Assembly: GCF_009830945.1 (NCBI RefSeq)
Contig: NZ_VWVV01000018.1
Location: forward strand, 1 to 64,000
Reading direction: 5' to 3'
DNA from: Nocardiopsis sp. FR4
GTDB taxonomy: Bacteria > Actinomycetota > Actinomycetes > Streptosporangiales > Streptosporangiaceae
Length of the DNA: 64,000 nt
Shown here piece after piece: positions 54,093 to 64,000 of the stretch. Under the pieces are notes generated by a model. That model was not told where the DNA came from and did not search any database. It worked only from the letters and a program-made list of their open reading frames with translations. Both the position numbers and the translations under genes were made by a program. Each line of letters starts with the position of its first letter. Positions within the stretch are counted from its first letter, which is position 1.

Positions 54093-54185
54093 TCCCTTCG
54101 CCGGCATGATCCGGATCAGGTTCGTGCGGTCGGAGGCTCACAGCCTCCCTCTCAGCCGGGTCCCACCCGGCTCCCGCGGGATGTA
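54093..54185 (-). promoter_or_regulatory. TPP riboswitch (THI element)
   Basis: On the minus strand: CCCGGCTGAGAGGG (pyrimidine-sensor box), a variable P3 hairpin (GGAGGCTGTGAGCCTCC) and the conserved GAACCTGATCCGGATCATGC, closing with GCGAAGGGA against TCCCGC. All hallmark blocks are present. The closing helix takes up AAGGGAG, the thiO ribosome-binding site, so TPP binding should block translation initiation. Confidence 0.95.
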
Positions 54186-54294
54186 GGTCTGCGCCCATTC
54201 TAGGGCCCCGCGGGAGGCCCGCCAGGGCCGGGCGGCGGGTGACGCGTACGCCGGGACAGGCGCCTCGGGTGTCCGGATGTGGCAGATTGGTGCC

Positions 54295-54654
54295 GTGACA
54301 CGAAGCGACATCGACATCGACACGCTGGTCGGCGAGTGGCTGACCCTCAAGGAGGCGGCCGCGCCGCTGGGCGTGAGCCCGAACCGGATCAAGACGCTGA
54401 TCCGGGAGAACCGCATGATGGGCATGGTCCGCGGGGGCGAGCTGTCCATCCCCGCCGCGTTCATCGACGGCGACGACCTCGTCAAGGGGCTGCCGGGCAC
54501 GCTGGTGCTGCTCAGCGACGCGGGCTTCTCCACCGAGGAGGCCCTGCGCTGGCTGTTCACCCCCGACGACTCCCTGCCGGGCACGCCCATCCAGGCCATG
54601 CGGGAGAACCGGGGCACCGAGGTGCGCCGCCGCGCCCAGAGCCTGGCCTTCTGA
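54295..54654 (+). CDS. Rv2175c-like winged-helix DNA-binding protein
   Basis: 119 residues from GTG 54295. [27 protein letters not shown] is an excisionase/MerR-like winged helix, followed by the family-specific half ([56 protein letters not shown]). Rv2175c of M. tuberculosis binds DNA and is a PknL substrate; here a PASTA kinase lies 3 kb away. No Shine-Dalgarno is seen. Confidence 0.85.
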   Translation: MTRSDIDIDTLVGEWLTLKEAAAPLGVSPNRIKTLIRENRMMGMVRGGELSIPAAFIDGDDLVKGLPGTLVLLSDAGFSTEEALRWLFTPDDSLPGTPIQAMRENRGTEVRRRAQSLAF

Positions 54655-54736
54655 GCCGTGGGACCGCGGGGGCGGGGCGCGCCGTCGCGCTCCCCGCCCT
54701 TGGGTCCGCGCGCCCCCGGGCCTTAGGGTGGGAGGG

Positions 54737-55402
54737 GTGAGGACCAGCCACGGAACCAGCCTGCGCAAGCGCCTGGACGCATCCCTTCTGTACCTGTGCA
54801 CCGACGCCCGGAGCCGTCAGGGCGACCTGGCCGAGTTCGCCGACGCGGCCCTGGCCGGGGGGGTGGACGTCATCCAGCTCCGGGACAAGGGACTGGAGGC
54901 GCGCGAGGAGATCGCGGCCCTGGAGGTGCTCCGGGAGGCCTGCGAGCGGCACGGCGCCCTGCTGGCGGTCAACGACCGCGCCGACATCGCCCGCGCCGTA
55001 CGCGCCGACGTCCTGCACCTGGGCCAGCGCGACCTGCCCGTGCCCATGGCCCGCGACATCGTCGGAGCCGATCCCGTCATCGGCCGCTCCAACAACGACA
55101 TCGCCGCGGCGGCGGCCTCCGCGGAGGAGCCCGGCGTCGACTACTTCTGCGTGGGCCCCACCTGGGCCACGCCCACCAAGCCGGGCCGCCCGGCCGCAGG
55201 GCTGGAGCTGGTGGAGCGCACCGCCGCGCTGGGAACCGACCGTCCCTGGTTCGCCATCGGCGGGATCGACGCCGACAACATCGACCAGGTGGTGCGCGCC
55301 GGTGCCCGCCGCGTCGTGGTGGTGCGCGCGGTCACCGAGGCCGAGGACCCCCGCGCCGACGCGGCCGCGCTGCGCCGGCGCCTGGACGCGGCCCAGGGCT
55401 GA
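54737..55402 (+). CDS. thiE: Thiamine-phosphate synthase
   Basis: 221 residues from GTG 54737. TIM barrel with [46 protein letters not shown] and WFAIGGID. Joins HMP-PP and thiazole phosphate. TAGGGT (54724-54729) ends exactly 7 nt before the GTG, so the transcript may be leaderless, which also means no room for a TPP riboswitch; thiOSG, divergent 0.6 kb away, has one. Confidence 0.93.
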   Translation: MRTSHGTSLRKRLDASLLYLCTDARSRQGDLAEFADAALAGGVDVIQLRDKGLEAREEIAALEVLREACERHGALLAVNDRADIARAVRADVLHLGQRDLPVPMARDIVGADPVIGRSNNDIAAAAASAEEPGVDYFCVGPTWATPTKPGRPAAGLELVERTAALGTDRPWFAIGGIDADNIDQVVRAGARRVVVVRAVTEAEDPRADAAALRRRLDAAQG

Positions 55403-55547
55403 CCCGGCCCGGGCACCGGCGGCGCCCCGCCCGGGACCGCGCCCGCCCGGCCCGGCGGCCGTCCCGGCCACGCCCGGCCCGGGGACGCGGAAAGGGGCCG
55501 CCGGGAGGCGGTCCAGCCCCCAGCCGTTGCCGAGGTCAAGGGGGGCT

Positions 55548-56441
55548 TCAGACCGGCACGTGGGCCAGGGCGCTGGGATGGCGCCGCAGGAAGCCCTCGA
55601 TGGACTGGGCCGGGTGGCCGGCCAGGTCCGCGACGGTGGGCGCGACCACGTCCAGTTCCCCGGCGGCGATCGCCTCGTAGGAGGACACCCAGCCCTCCAC
55701 GGCCCACTCGGGGGCGTCCCCGCCCCGGCGCGCCTCCAGCGCCTCCTCCCGGCTCTGGGGCACGTAGCGGACCGTGCGGCCGGTGAGCGTGCCCAGCCGC
55801 TCCGCCGTCGCGGACAGGGACAGCGCCTCGGGACCGGTGACGTCGTAGGTGGCGTTCTCGGAGTTCAGCCGCACCCCCGGGTCGGTCAGCACGGCGGTGG
55901 CCACGTCCGCCACGTCGTCGCGCGAGACCCAGGCGACCCTGCCCTCACCGGCCGGGCCGCGCAGCGCACCGCTCCCGTCCACCCAGTGTGGCAGCAGGTC
56001 CAGGTACAGGCTGGGTCTGAGGAAGGTGTAGCGCACCCCGGTGGAGCGGATGTGCGCCTCGGTGAAGAAGTGCGTGCGCGCGAACGTGAACGTCGAGGCC
56101 GGCCCCGCCCGCAGGAAGGACAGGTACACGATCCGGGACACCCCGGCCTTGACCGCGCCGTCCACCGCGCTCAGGTGGACGTCGACGCGGTCCTCGGACT
56201 CGGTCGCCGAGACCAGGAACAGCGTGTCCACGCCCCGGCACGCCCGTTCGAAGGCCGCGGTGTCCTCGTAGGCGGCCATGGCCGCGCTGCTGCCGGGGTA
56301 CTCCGGGGCCCGGTTGATGTCGCGTACGATGAGCCGCTGGGACAGCCCCAACCGCGCGATCCGGGCGGCGACTCGCCCGCCCAGCGCCCCGGTCGACCCG
56401 GTCACCCCTATGGTGTGGTTTGTCGTGTGATCGTCGCCCAT
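55548..56441 (-). CDS. NmrA-like NAD(P)-binding protein (atypical SDR)
   Basis: 297 residues. Rossmann motif [29 protein letters not shown] (cofactor discrimination), [17 protein letters not shown], and [17 protein letters not shown], all as in NmrA/QOR2-type reductases or redox sensors. No catalytic YxxxK is evident. Possibly a quinone or metabolite reductase; substrate unknown. Confidence 0.82.
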   Translation of the reverse strand: MGDDHTTNHTIGVTGSTGALGGRVAARIARLGLSQRLIVRDINRAPEYPGSSAAMAAYEDTAAFERACRGVDTLFLVSATESEDRVDVHLSAVDGAVKAGVSRIVYLSFLRAGPASTFTFARTHFFTEAHIRSTGVRYTFLRPSLYLDLLPHWVDGSGALRGPAGEGRVAWVSRDDVADVATAVLTDPGVRLNSENATYDVTGPEALSLSATAERLGTLTGRTVRYVPQSREEALEARRGGDAPEWAVEGWVSSYEAIAAGELDVVAPTVADLAGHPAQSIEGFLRRHPSALAHVPV

Positions 56442-56531
56442 GACACCCCATCCTGCGCCACGAGGGCGTGCCGGGCACTGACCGGCACGCCCCTTTTTGG
56501 GTTCACGGAGGGCGGGTTGGCCTCCCCGGGG

Positions 56532-57815
56532 TCAGGAGGCCCCGGATCCGGGCGGGGTGCCCGTCCCGGAGGCGCGCACCCGCTCCGGGGCGTCCTCCCG
56601 GCGCCGGTAGGCCAGGCGGCGCAGCAGCACCTCGGCCGGGCCGCGCCTGCCCGTCCGCTCCAGCGCGTGGGCCGCCACCACCGTCACGAGCCACACGCCG
56701 ACCGCGAACAGCAGCATCGACCAGGAGGTCAGCTCGGCGCCCAGCCCCAGCCCCCAGGCCGCCAGGACCGGCGCGCACAGCACCGACTGGGCCAGGTAGG
56801 CCGAAAGGGAGCGTCTGCCCGTCGCGTCCAGCGCCCGCACCACCACGCCGCCCGTGCGGCCGCGCTCCTGGAGGCGGTGCGCCACCAGGGCGATCAGCGC
56901 CACGTAACCCACGCCGCAGGCCATACCGGTCAGCATGTGCGGCATGCTGAGCATGTCCTTCTGCGTGGCGGCCAACTCCCAGACCCCGATCTGGGCCAGG
57001 GCCGAGGGGATCCCGCCCAGCCAGCCCAGGCCGATGCCGACGACCGCGGTCCAGCGCAGCAGCACCAGGTGGCGGCCCGGCTCCTCCAGGATCCGCTGGC
57101 GCGCCGCCCAGTAGGCGAGCAGGATCACCGTCGGCACGACCAGCCCCAGCAGTCCCTGGATCACCACGACGAACGGCCAGGCCATCAGGCGGCCCGCCGC
57201 GGCGCCCAGCAACGAGGACTCGCCGATGTTGGCGGCCAGGGTGTCCATGCTGAAGGCGGCCGCCTCGCCGCTGTCGGCGGGAGCCAGGGCCAGCCCCACC
57301 AGGCTGACACCCGCCAGCATCACCATCAGCCACGTCAGCACCCCGGCCCACACCAGGATCGTCGTGGAGCGGCGTCGGAAGAAGAGCCAGCCCAGCACCA
57401 GGCCGGCCAGGCCGTAGGCGCCCAGGACGTCGCCCATCCACAGCAGGAGGGCGTGCGCGAAACCGAACGCGAGCAGCCACAGGTTGCGGCGGCGCAGCAG
57501 CGCGTCCGCCTCCCGCGCGCTGGCGCCCGCCGCCTCCTGCCGCCGGGCCAGCTGGACCATGCCGTACCCGAACAGGAACGCGAACATCGGGTAGCTGCGC
57601 GAGTCCACCGCCGTGACGATGAGGAACTGCGTGACCGAGTCGAGCGCGCCCTCGGGTACCGGGTGGGCTGTCGACCCGTTCATGGGGACCGCCCACAGGT
57701 ACCAGACCGTGTTCGCGATCGCGATGAACAAGAGCATGAACCCGCGCGCCAGGTCGGGGGCGAGCGCGCGTTCGCTCGCGCCCACTGGGCCGCGAGCGAC
57801 GGTGTGTCCGGACAT
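56532..57815 (-). CDS. DUF418 (YeiB-like) multi-pass membrane protein
   Basis: 427 residues, about ten membrane helices. N-terminal APDLARGFMLLFIAIANT, SYPMFAFLFGYGM and LLRRRNLWLLAFGFAHALLLWMGD are the acyltransferase-3/DUF418 hallmarks; the C-terminal DUF418 domain runs from about 260 (GRRSLSAYLAQSVLCAP). Role unproven; perhaps envelope modification. Start ATG 57815 follows GGGGAG. An imperfect palindrome lies directly ahead of the ribosome-binding site. Confidence 0.82.
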   Translation of the reverse strand: MSGHTVARGPVGASERALAPDLARGFMLLFIAIANTVWYLWAVPMNGSTAHPVPEGALDSVTQFLIVTAVDSRSYPMFAFLFGYGMVQLARRQEAAGASAREADALLRRRNLWLLAFGFAHALLLWMGDVLGAYGLAGLVLGWLFFRRRSTTILVWAGVLTWLMVMLAGVSLVGLALAPADSGEAAAFSMDTLAANIGESSLLGAAAGRLMAWPFVVVIQGLLGLVVPTVILLAYWAARQRILEEPGRHLVLLRWTAVVGIGLGWLGGIPSALAQIGVWELAATQKDMLSMPHMLTGMACGVGYVALIALVAHRLQERGRTGGVVVRALDATGRRSLSAYLAQSVLCAPVLAAWGLGLGAELTSWSMLLFAVGVWLVTVVAAHALERTGRRGPAEVLLRRLAYRRREDAPERVRASGTGTPPGSGAS

Positions 57816-57831
57816 GGGAGGCTCCCCTATT

Positions 57832-57853
57832 TCGCGATATGTCGTATCAGCGA
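57832..57853. promoter_or_regulatory. Imperfect palindrome ahead of the DUF418 gene
   Basis: TCGCGATA-TGTCG-TATCAGCGA: 8-bp arms with one extra base in the right arm, 17-38 nt before the start codon, in an AT-richer patch. Could be a TetR- or PadR-type operator overlapping the promoter. Confidence 0.35.
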
Positions 57854-58007
57854 TTCAAGCGGAGGCCCGCGGTCGGGCACAACGCTTCCCGGGCGGCGCA
57901 AAACCCTGGGAAACCACCTAGGGGCATCCCCGGGGACGGCGTACCTCCGGCCCCGCCGACGCCTGTTCCGGGTCCGGCCGCCGGACGGCCCGGGAGGGAA
58001 GGGCGCC

Positions 58008-59084
58008 TCAGAAGGTGCGCCTGGTGGCCGCCACCACCAGCTGGCGCAGCGGCTCGCGCGCGCTCGCGTCCAGCTCCGGGCTCTCCAGGGCCGCCACGGC
58101 CCGCTCGGCGTACTCGGAGACCATCCCCTCGCACACCGCCAGCGCGCCCGAGCCCTCGATCAGCGAGCGCATCCACTCCACCGACTCCACCGACAGCTCC
58201 GGCCGCCCGAGCAGGGAGCGGAACCGGTCGGCGTCGGCCGCGCCCGCGCGGGCCAGCGTCTCGGCCACGATCAGCGTCCGCTTGCCCTCGCGCAGGTCGT
58301 CTCCCGCGGGCTTGCCCGTGGTGGAGGGGTCGCCGAACACGCCCAGCACGTCGTCGCGCAGCTGGAAGGCGATCCCCAGCGGGAGGCCGTAGTCGGTGTA
58401 CACCCGCGCCAGTTCGGCGCGGCCCGCCAGCGCGGCACCCAGGTGCAGCGGCCGCTCCACGGTGTACTTGGCGGACTTGTAGCGCATCACCCGCAGCGCC
58501 GCCTCGCGGGTGGAGGCGCCCCGCACCTGCTCCAGGGTGTCCAGGTACTGCCCCGCCATCACCTCGGTGCGCATCGCGTCGAAGGGGGCGCGCCCCTCGC
58601 CCAGCTCCCGCGCGCCGAACCCGCTGGCCTGGTACATCTCGTCGGACCAGGCCAGGCACAGGTCGCCGATGAGGATCGCCGCGCCCCGGCCGAAGCCCTC
58701 TCTGTCACCGCCCCACCCGTGCTCGGCGTGCAGCTTGGCCAGGCGCCGGTGGGTGGCGGGAAGGCCGCGGCGCGTGTCGCTGTTGTCGATCACGTCGTCG
58801 TGGATGAGCGCGCACGCCTGCAGGAACTCCAGGGAGGCCGCGGCCCGCACCACCCGCGCGTCCCCGGCCGCGCCGCCCGCGCCGCGCCACCCCCAGTAGC
58901 AGAAGGTGGGGCGCAGGCGCTTGCCGCCGGAGAGCATCGCCTCCAGCGCGTCCATCGCCGGGGCCAGTTCCTCGCCGATCTCCAGCAGCCGCCCGCGGTG
59001 GTCGGCGCAGAACTCGGCCAGTTCACGGTCCACCGCGGAGCGGATCACGGACACGGATGAGGTGGAAGGGGAAGAAGGGGCCAT
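58008..59084 (-). CDS. idsA2: Polyprenyl (geranylgeranyl-type) diphosphate synthase
   Basis: 358 residues from ATG 59084. First Asp-rich motif HDDVIDNSDTRRG, second FQLRDDVLGVFGD, plus GGKRLRP for IPP binding, all in order. Condenses allylic diphosphates with IPP to make C15-C20 or longer prenyl chains. TAATGT (59092-59097) ends 7 nt before the ATG. Divergent from metF across 153 nt, equivalent to Rv2173 of M. tuberculosis. Confidence 0.93.
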   Translation of the reverse strand: MAPSSPSTSSVSVIRSAVDRELAEFCADHRGRLLEIGEELAPAMDALEAMLSGGKRLRPTFCYWGWRGAGGAAGDARVVRAAASLEFLQACALIHDDVIDNSDTRRGLPATHRRLAKLHAEHGWGGDREGFGRGAAILIGDLCLAWSDEMYQASGFGARELGEGRAPFDAMRTEVMAGQYLDTLEQVRGASTREAALRVMRYKSAKYTVERPLHLGAALAGRAELARVYTDYGLPLGIAFQLRDDVLGVFGDPSTTGKPAGDDLREGKRTLIVAETLARAGAADADRFRSLLGRPELSVESVEWMRSLIEGSGALAVCEGMVSEYAERAVAALESPELDASAREPLRQLVVAATRRTF

Positions 59085-59237
59085 GTCCTGCACATTAGTG
59101 GCTGTGCGGCACATGCGGGTCCTCCTTCCCCCGGGGGAGGCCCTCCCGGGCCACCAGCGCGAACACCGCGGTGAACGGGTCTCAGAGTGTGGGACGCCAT
59201 CCCACCGCGGAGGACCTCCTGACCTAAGGTGGTGTGC

Positions 59238-60170
59238 ATGCTGTCAGCACCGACACGCCCCGTGGCGCTCCGAACCCCGGCCCCCAGACCGCGTCATATC
59301 CGCGAACTCCTCCAAACGGGCGAGCCGCTGTTCTCCTTCGAGTTCTTCCCCCCGCGCACGCCCCAGGCCCAGGAGCGGCTGTGGCGGGCGGTCCGGGAGA
59401 TCGAGGCCCTCGGCCCCTCGTTCGTCTCGGTCACCTACGGTGCGGGCGGCAGCACGCGCGGGCTCACCGTGGAGACCACCGAGCGCATCGCCACCGACAC
59501 CACGCTGCTGCCGGTCGCGCACATGACCCTGGTCGACCACTCCGTCGCCGAGCTGCGCCACCTGGTGGGACGCCTCGCCGACGCGGGCGTGTCCAACATG
59601 CTCGCCGTGCGCGGCGACCCGCCCGGGGACCCCAGCGGCGAGTGGGTCAGCCACCCCCAGGGGCTGACCTACGCCGAGGAACTGGTGCGCCTGATCAAGG
59701 ACAGCGGCGACTTCTGCGTGGGCGTGGCGGCCTTCCCCTACAAGCACCCGCGCTCGGCCGACGTGGAGACCGACACCGACCACTTCGTGCGCAAGTGCGA
59801 CGCGGGCGCCGACTACGCCATCACGCAGATGTTCTTCGACCCCGAGGACTACCTGCGCCTGCGCGACCGGGTGGCGGCGCGCGGCTGCGAGATCCCCATC
59901 ATCCCCGAGGTGTTCCCCGTGGTCCGCACCTCGTTCATCCCGCGCTCGGAGCAGCTCTCCGGGGCTCCCTTCCCCAGGGACCTGGCGGAGCGCTTCGCCT
60001 CCTTCGGCGACGACGCCGAGGCGGTGCGCCAGTTCGGCATCGAGCACGCCCAGCGCATGTGCGAACGGCTGCTGGCCGAGGGGGCGCCGGGCATCCACTT
60101 CATCACCTCGAACCAGTCCACGGCCACCAGGCAGATCTACCGCGAGGTCTCCGGCCGCCGGAGCCGGTGA
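59238..60170 (+). CDS. metF: 5,10-methylenetetrahydrofolate reductase
   Basis: 310 residues from ATG 59238. TIM barrel flavoprotein: [11 protein letters not shown] (catalytic Glu), [34 protein letters not shown] and [15 protein letters not shown]. Supplies methyl-THF for methionine. AAGGTGG precedes the ATG, but TAAGGT also ends exactly 7 nt before it, so the start may be leaderless. The last 68 nt overlap the convergent GNAT gene. Confidence 0.95.
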   Translation: MLSAPTRPVALRTPAPRPRHIRELLQTGEPLFSFEFFPPRTPQAQERLWRAVREIEALGPSFVSVTYGAGGSTRGLTVETTERIATDTTLLPVAHMTLVDHSVAELRHLVGRLADAGVSNMLAVRGDPPGDPSGEWVSHPQGLTYAEELVRLIKDSGDFCVGVAAFPYKHPRSADVETDTDHFVRKCDAGADYAITQMFFDPEDYLRLRDRVAARGCEIPIIPEVFPVVRTSFIPRSEQLSGAPFPRDLAERFASFGDDAEAVRQFGIEHAQRMCERLLAEGAPGIHFITSNQSTATRQIYREVSGRRSR

Positions 60171-60717
60171 GGGGGAGCCGGGCGGCCATGATCGAGAAGG
60201 GGGCGTCCGGGCTGCCGGGGAAGGAGAAGTCCTCCAGCACCTCGGTGAAACCGCACGAGCGGTACAGGTGGCGCGCCGCGGACGGTCCCGACCTCGTGGA
60301 CAGCACCGCGGTGCGCTCCGGCCGCTCCCGGCACAGGGCGTGGAGCACCGCGCGCCCCACGCCCTGGTTCTGCGCCTCGGGCAGCACGTGCACCTCGGCG
60401 ATCTCCAGGGCGTCGGCCAGGTAGCGGCGCGCCTGCTGCTCCCTCCCGCTGGCGCGCAGCCCCTCCAGGACCGTGTCGTGCCACCACTGGCCGCGGCGGC
60501 CGTGGAACCCGTAGGCGAAGCCGACCGGGCGGCCCGCGCGCAGGGCCACCACCGCGCGGAACCCCGGGTAGTAGGCGTGGCTGTTCATGACGGAGGCCCG
60601 CCCGGGCAGCTGCTCCGGGGGCGGGCGCATGGCGGCCTCGTACACCTGGAGCAGCGCGGGTACGGCGTGCGTGAAGGCGGGTGGGGCCAGCTCACGCAGC
60701 TCGGTGTCGGCTGCCAC
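60103..60717 (-). CDS. GNAT-family N-acetyltransferase
   Basis: 204 residues from GTG 60717. Acetyl-CoA loop [18 protein letters not shown] (Q/RxxGxG/A) and [12 protein letters not shown] near the C-terminus; a helical N-terminal third ([16 protein letters not shown]) with [15 protein letters not shown]. Substrate unknown. The 3' end runs 68 nt into metF on the opposite strand, encoding an Arg/Trp-rich tail that may be dispensable. TACAGT lies 6 nt before the start. Confidence 0.8.
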   Translation of the reverse strand: MAADTELRELAPPAFTHAVPALLQVYEAAMRPPPEQLPGRASVMNSHAYYPGFRAVVALRAGRPVGFAYGFHGRRGQWWHDTVLEGLRASGREQQARRYLADALEIAEVHVLPEAQNQGVGRAVLHALCRERPERTAVLSTRSGPSAARHLYRSCGFTEVLEDFSFPGSPDAPFSIMAARLPLTGSGGRRPRGRSAWWPWTGSR

Positions 60718-60854
60718 GGCCCAACTGTAGTGCCCCGCCGCGCCGGGGACACGTGTGCGCGCCCGGGGTCCTTGACGCCTCCCTCGGGCTGTTGTTAACT
60801 GGATCCCGTCGAACAGGAGTTCGACATATCTCCGCCGCCCCCCATACGGTGGAG

Positions 60855-60905
60855 GGCGGCGCGGCCGGGCTGGGGAGGGGAAGCCCCACGTCCGGCCGCG
60901 CCGCC
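60855..60905. terminator. GC-rich hairpin between GNAT and bldD
   Basis: GGCGGCGCGGCCGG (60855-60868) pairs perfectly with 60892-60905 around a 23-nt loop. It is next to the bldD terminator and may be part of the same termination region. Confidence 0.45.
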
Positions 60906-60921
60906 TCGTTCCTCCCGGACA

Positions 60922-60959
60922 CGACGAGAGCCCGCGGCCGCGGCCGCGGGCTCTCGTCG
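60922..60959 (-). terminator. Terminator after bldD
   Basis: Perfect 19-bp inverted repeat (60922-60940 with 60941-60959) 12 nt after the bldD stop; the centre CGGCCGCGGCCG would form the loop. Confidence 0.75.
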
Positions 60960-60971
60960 AGCGGTGTTCTC

Positions 60972-61466
60972 CTAGAAGGCGTCGACCGCGCGACGCGCCT
61001 CGGGGTCCAGGACGCCCCAGTTGATGAGCTCCTCGGTCAGGTCGCCGGGCGACTTGTCGTAGATGACCGCGAGTGAGCGCAGGTCCTCCTGGCGGATGGA
61101 CAGCACCCGCCCGTTGTAGTCGCCGCGCTGGCTCTGGATCGTGGCCACGTAGCGCGAGAGCGGCCCGGCCTTCTCCTGGGGCAGCTGCTGCATGCGCTCC
61201 AGGTCGATGACCAGCTTGGGTGTGGGCCCCAGCGGGGTGGGCGCCGCGCCGCCGGGCAGCAGCTCCGACATGGGCACCCCGTAGAAGTCGGCCAGTTCGG
61301 CGAGCTTCTGGACGGTGACGGCGCGGTCACCGCGCTCGTAGGAGCCCACCACGACGGCCTTCCAGCGTCCGTGGGACTTCTCTTCCACCCCGTGCAGGGA
61401 CAGGCCCTGCTGGGTGCGGATGGCGCGCAGCCGCGCTCCAAGGGACTTGGCGTATTCGGATGGCAT
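60972..61466 (-). CDS. bldD: Developmental master regulator BldD, c-di-GMP-binding
   Basis: 164 residues. N-terminal XRE-type HTH (YAKSLGARLRAIRTQQGLSL..VGSYERGDRAVTVQKLAELADFY), then the BldD-specific C-terminal domain with the c-di-GMP signature RGD-X8-RQ(D/E)D: RGDYNGRVLSIRQED, complete. In Streptomyces c-di-GMP-bound BldD dimers repress sporulation genes. It is next to pyrR-pyrB, as in S. coelicolor (SCO1489 and SCO1488-1486). Two BldD-box-like sites lie upstream, consistent with self-repression. Confidence 0.95.
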   Translation of the reverse strand: MPSEYAKSLGARLRAIRTQQGLSLHGVEEKSHGRWKAVVVGSYERGDRAVTVQKLAELADFYGVPMSELLPGGAAPTPLGPTPKLVIDLERMQQLPQEKAGPLSRYVATIQSQRGDYNGRVLSIRQEDLRSLAVIYDKSPGDLTEELINWGVLDPEARRAVDAF

Positions 61467-61585
61467 CTTCTCGCGCTCCCGGCCGTGACAGTGGCTGGCG
61501 TGGTGGGGGAGACGTCCGCTCGTACTCGGCGGGCCGCCTGGGCGGTCCAGCGGATGGTCACGGGATGCAACCCCACCCGGCAGTG

Positions 61586-61600
61586 GTTACAGACAGTGAC
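61586..61600. promoter_or_regulatory. bldD: BldD-box-like site 1
   Basis: GTTACAGACAGTGAC matches seven of nine fixed positions of the published BldD consensus nTnACnC(A/T)GnGTnAn. It lies 120 nt upstream of the bldD start. Confidence 0.4.
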
Positions 61601-61659
61601 GGTAGGGGGGTCTGCCTTCCAGGTCAAGCCGTTGGTGTGAAACGCGACTAATCGGTGGC

Positions 61660-62587
<928 letters not shown>

Positions 62588-62588
<1 letters not shown>

Positions 62589-63496
62589 TGCGCCACCTGC
62601 TCTCCACCGGCGACCTGACCCGCGACGAGGCCGTCCTCATCCTGGACACCGCCGCCGAACTCGCCCAGGTCGGCGACCGCTCCGTCAAGAAGCTGCCGAC
62701 CCTGCGCGGTCGCACCGTGGTCAACCTCTTCTACGAGGACTCCACCCGCACCCGCACCTCCTTCGAGCTGGCGGCCAAGCGCCTGTCCGCGGACGTCATC
62801 AACTTCTCCGCCAAGGGCTCCAGCGTCTCCAAGGGCGAGAGCCTCAAGGACACCGCGCTGACCCTGCAGGCCATGGGCGCTGACGGAGTCGTCATCCGCC
62901 ACAGCGCCTCCGGGGCCGCCCACCGCCTGGCCAACTGGGTCGACGGCTCGGTGCTCAACGCGGGCGACGGCACCCACGAGCACCCCACCCAGGCCCTGCT
63001 GGACGCCTTCACCATGCGCTCCCGCCTGGGCCGCCTGGAGGGGCTGCGCGTGGCCGTGGTCGGCGACATCCTGCACAGCCGCGTCGCCCGCTCCAACGTG
63101 CTGCTGCTCACCACCCTGGGCGCCCACGTCACCCTGGTCGCGCCGCCCACCCTGCTGCCGGTCTCGGTGCACACCTGGCCGTGCGAGGTCTCCTACGACC
63201 TCGACACCGTCCTGCCCAAGTCCGACGTGGTCATGATGCTGAGGGTCCAGGCCGAGCGGATGCGCGAGTCCTTCTTCCCCTCCGCGCGCGAGTACAGCCG
63301 CAACTACGGGCTGGACGGCGAACGCCTGTCCCACATGCCCGAGGACGCCATCGTCATGCACCCCGGGCCCATGGTCCGCGGCATGGAGATCTCCGCCGAG
63401 GTCGCCGACTCGCCCCGGTGCACCGTCACCGAGCAGGTCGCCAACGGCGTCAGCCTGCGCATGGCGGTGCTCTACCTGCTGCTCGGCGGCTCCTGA
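62588..63496 (+). CDS. pyrB: Aspartate carbamoyltransferase catalytic subunit
   Basis: 302 residues. Carbamoyl-phosphate site [19 protein letters not shown], the [17 protein letters not shown] loop, and [17 protein letters not shown]-terminal [13 protein letters not shown]. Commits carbamoyl phosphate to pyrimidine synthesis. Starts within the pyrR stop codon (TGATG), so coupled; pyrC follows after 69 nt. Confidence 0.97.
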
Positions 63497-63565
63497 GGGA
63501 GGCCGGCGACCACCGCCCGGCCCCGCTCCCCCACGACTCCAGAACACGAGGAAGCCAACACCGCG

Positions 63566-64000
63566 ATGCCCGACACCCATGCACCGCACCTGATCCGGGG
63601 CGCCAGCCCCGCGGGCGGCGATCCCGTCGACCTGCTCCTGGCCGACGGCCGCATCGCCGCGATCGGTCCGGACCTGGACGCCCCCGAGGGCGCCCACACC
63701 ACCGAGGCCGCCGGGCTCGTCGCCCTGCCCGGACTGGTGGACCTGCACACCCACCTGCGCGAACCCGGCCGCGAGGACGCCGAGACCGTCGCCAGCGGCT
63801 CCCGCTCGGCCGCCATGGGCGGCTACACCGCGGTCCACGCCATGGCCAACACCGACCCCGTCGCCGACACCGCCGGTGTGGTCGAGCAGGTCTGGCGCCT
63901 GGGCCGGGAGGCGGGCTACTGCGACGTACGCCCCGTCGGCGCCGTCACCGTCGGCCTGGCCGGACAGCAGCTCTCCGAGATCGGCGCCATGGCCGACTCC
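63566..64000 (+). CDS. pyrC: Dihydroorotase, N-terminal part (runs off right edge)
   Basis: 145 codons from ATG 63566 to the window edge, open throughout. [18 protein letters not shown] leads to the metal-binding [21 protein letters not shown] (residues about 48-69) and [17 protein letters not shown], the class I dihydroorotase pattern. Third enzyme of the pyr operon. GAGGAAG lies 12 nt before the start. The C-terminal two thirds are outside the window. Confidence 0.93.
   Translation, partial: MPDTHAPHLIRGASPAGGDPVDLLLADGRIAAIGPDLDAPEGAHTTEAAGLVALPGLVDLHTHLREPGREDAETVASGSRSAAMGGYTAVHAMANTDPVADTAGVVEQVWRLGREAGYCDVRPVGAVTVGLAGQQLSEIGAMADS

Noticed and set aside
54093..54107. ATG 54107 as the thiO start
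   Set aside because: It lies inside the conserved 3' part of the TPP riboswitch and precedes the ribosome-binding site; GTG 54077 is correctly spaced.

Overview
The window is very GC-rich, densely packed actinomycete chromosome. Its markers are bldD with an intact c-di-GMP signature, the actinobacterial qcrCAB/ctaCDEF respiratory genes, pimB (phosphatidylinositol mannoside synthesis), an adoK-type kinase, an Rv2175c-like DNA-binding protein and a PdtaR-type ANTAR response regulator. From 11.8 to 60 kb the genes (erpA, adoK, ctaCDF, pimB, NlpC/P60, DEDDh-GIY-YIG nuclease, trpD, ctaE-qcrCAB, fadD, plsC, DAHP synthase, Ser/Thr kinase, Rv2175c-like, idsA2) largely follow an order I remember from Mycobacterium tuberculosis Rv2173-Rv2204 and the Streptomyces SCO2101-2161 region. 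A Nocardiopsis-like or other Streptosporangiales/Streptomyces-like organism fits, but the genus is inferred and untested.

Layout. 0-6 kb is the untidy part: the 3' end of a group II intron lying 2 nt before a start codon, a frameshifted MDMPI-like pseudogene, pyk, a DUF1266 membrane protein, a decayed LAGLIDADG-like gene and an odd tRNA. 6.2-11.5 kb: PdtaR-like regulator and a liv-type ABC transporter operon without a binding-protein gene. 11.8-19.7 kb: erpA, adoK, rpsD, tusA, ctaC-ctaD-ctaF and an L,D-transpeptidase. 19.7-30 kb: pimB, two tandem NlpC/P60 hydrolases, a coiled-coil NYN nuclease coupled to a zinc-ribbon protein, a DEDDh/GIY-YIG fusion nuclease, rhomboid, Lrp-type RAM protein, trpD and a receiver-like protein. 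30.7-35 kb: ctaE-qcrC-qcrA-qcrB. 35-43.5 kb: fadD, a DUF5304-like protein, glucokinase, plsC, a hydrolase, a membrane protein and a histidine kinase. 43.7-55.4 kb: sulfite-oxidase-like enzyme, DAHP synthase with an attenuator leader, thiI, phosphofructokinase, NarL-type regulator, PASTA kinase, TPP riboswitch-thiO-thiS-thiG, Rv2175c-like gene, thiE. 55.5-64 kb: NmrA-like protein, DUF418 protein, idsA2, metF, GNAT, bldD, and pyrR-pyrB-pyrC running off the right edge.

How it fits together. Central carbon metabolism (pyk, glk, phosphofructokinase), the aerobic bc1-aa3 chain, thiamine and pyrimidine synthesis and envelope building are all represented. Regulation is unusually readable: a transcription attenuator ahead of DAHP synthase with a Phe/Trp/Tyr-rich leader peptide; a TPP riboswitch; a PyrR-binding hairpin over the pyrR ribosome-binding site; DasR-like palindromes ahead of both pyk and the phosphofructokinase gene; a CRP-like palindrome between bldD and pyrR; and a recurring TAnnnT-N7-start pattern that suggests many leaderless mRNAs. 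The phosphofructokinase carries Asp104/Lys124, the signature of pyrophosphate-dependent enzymes.
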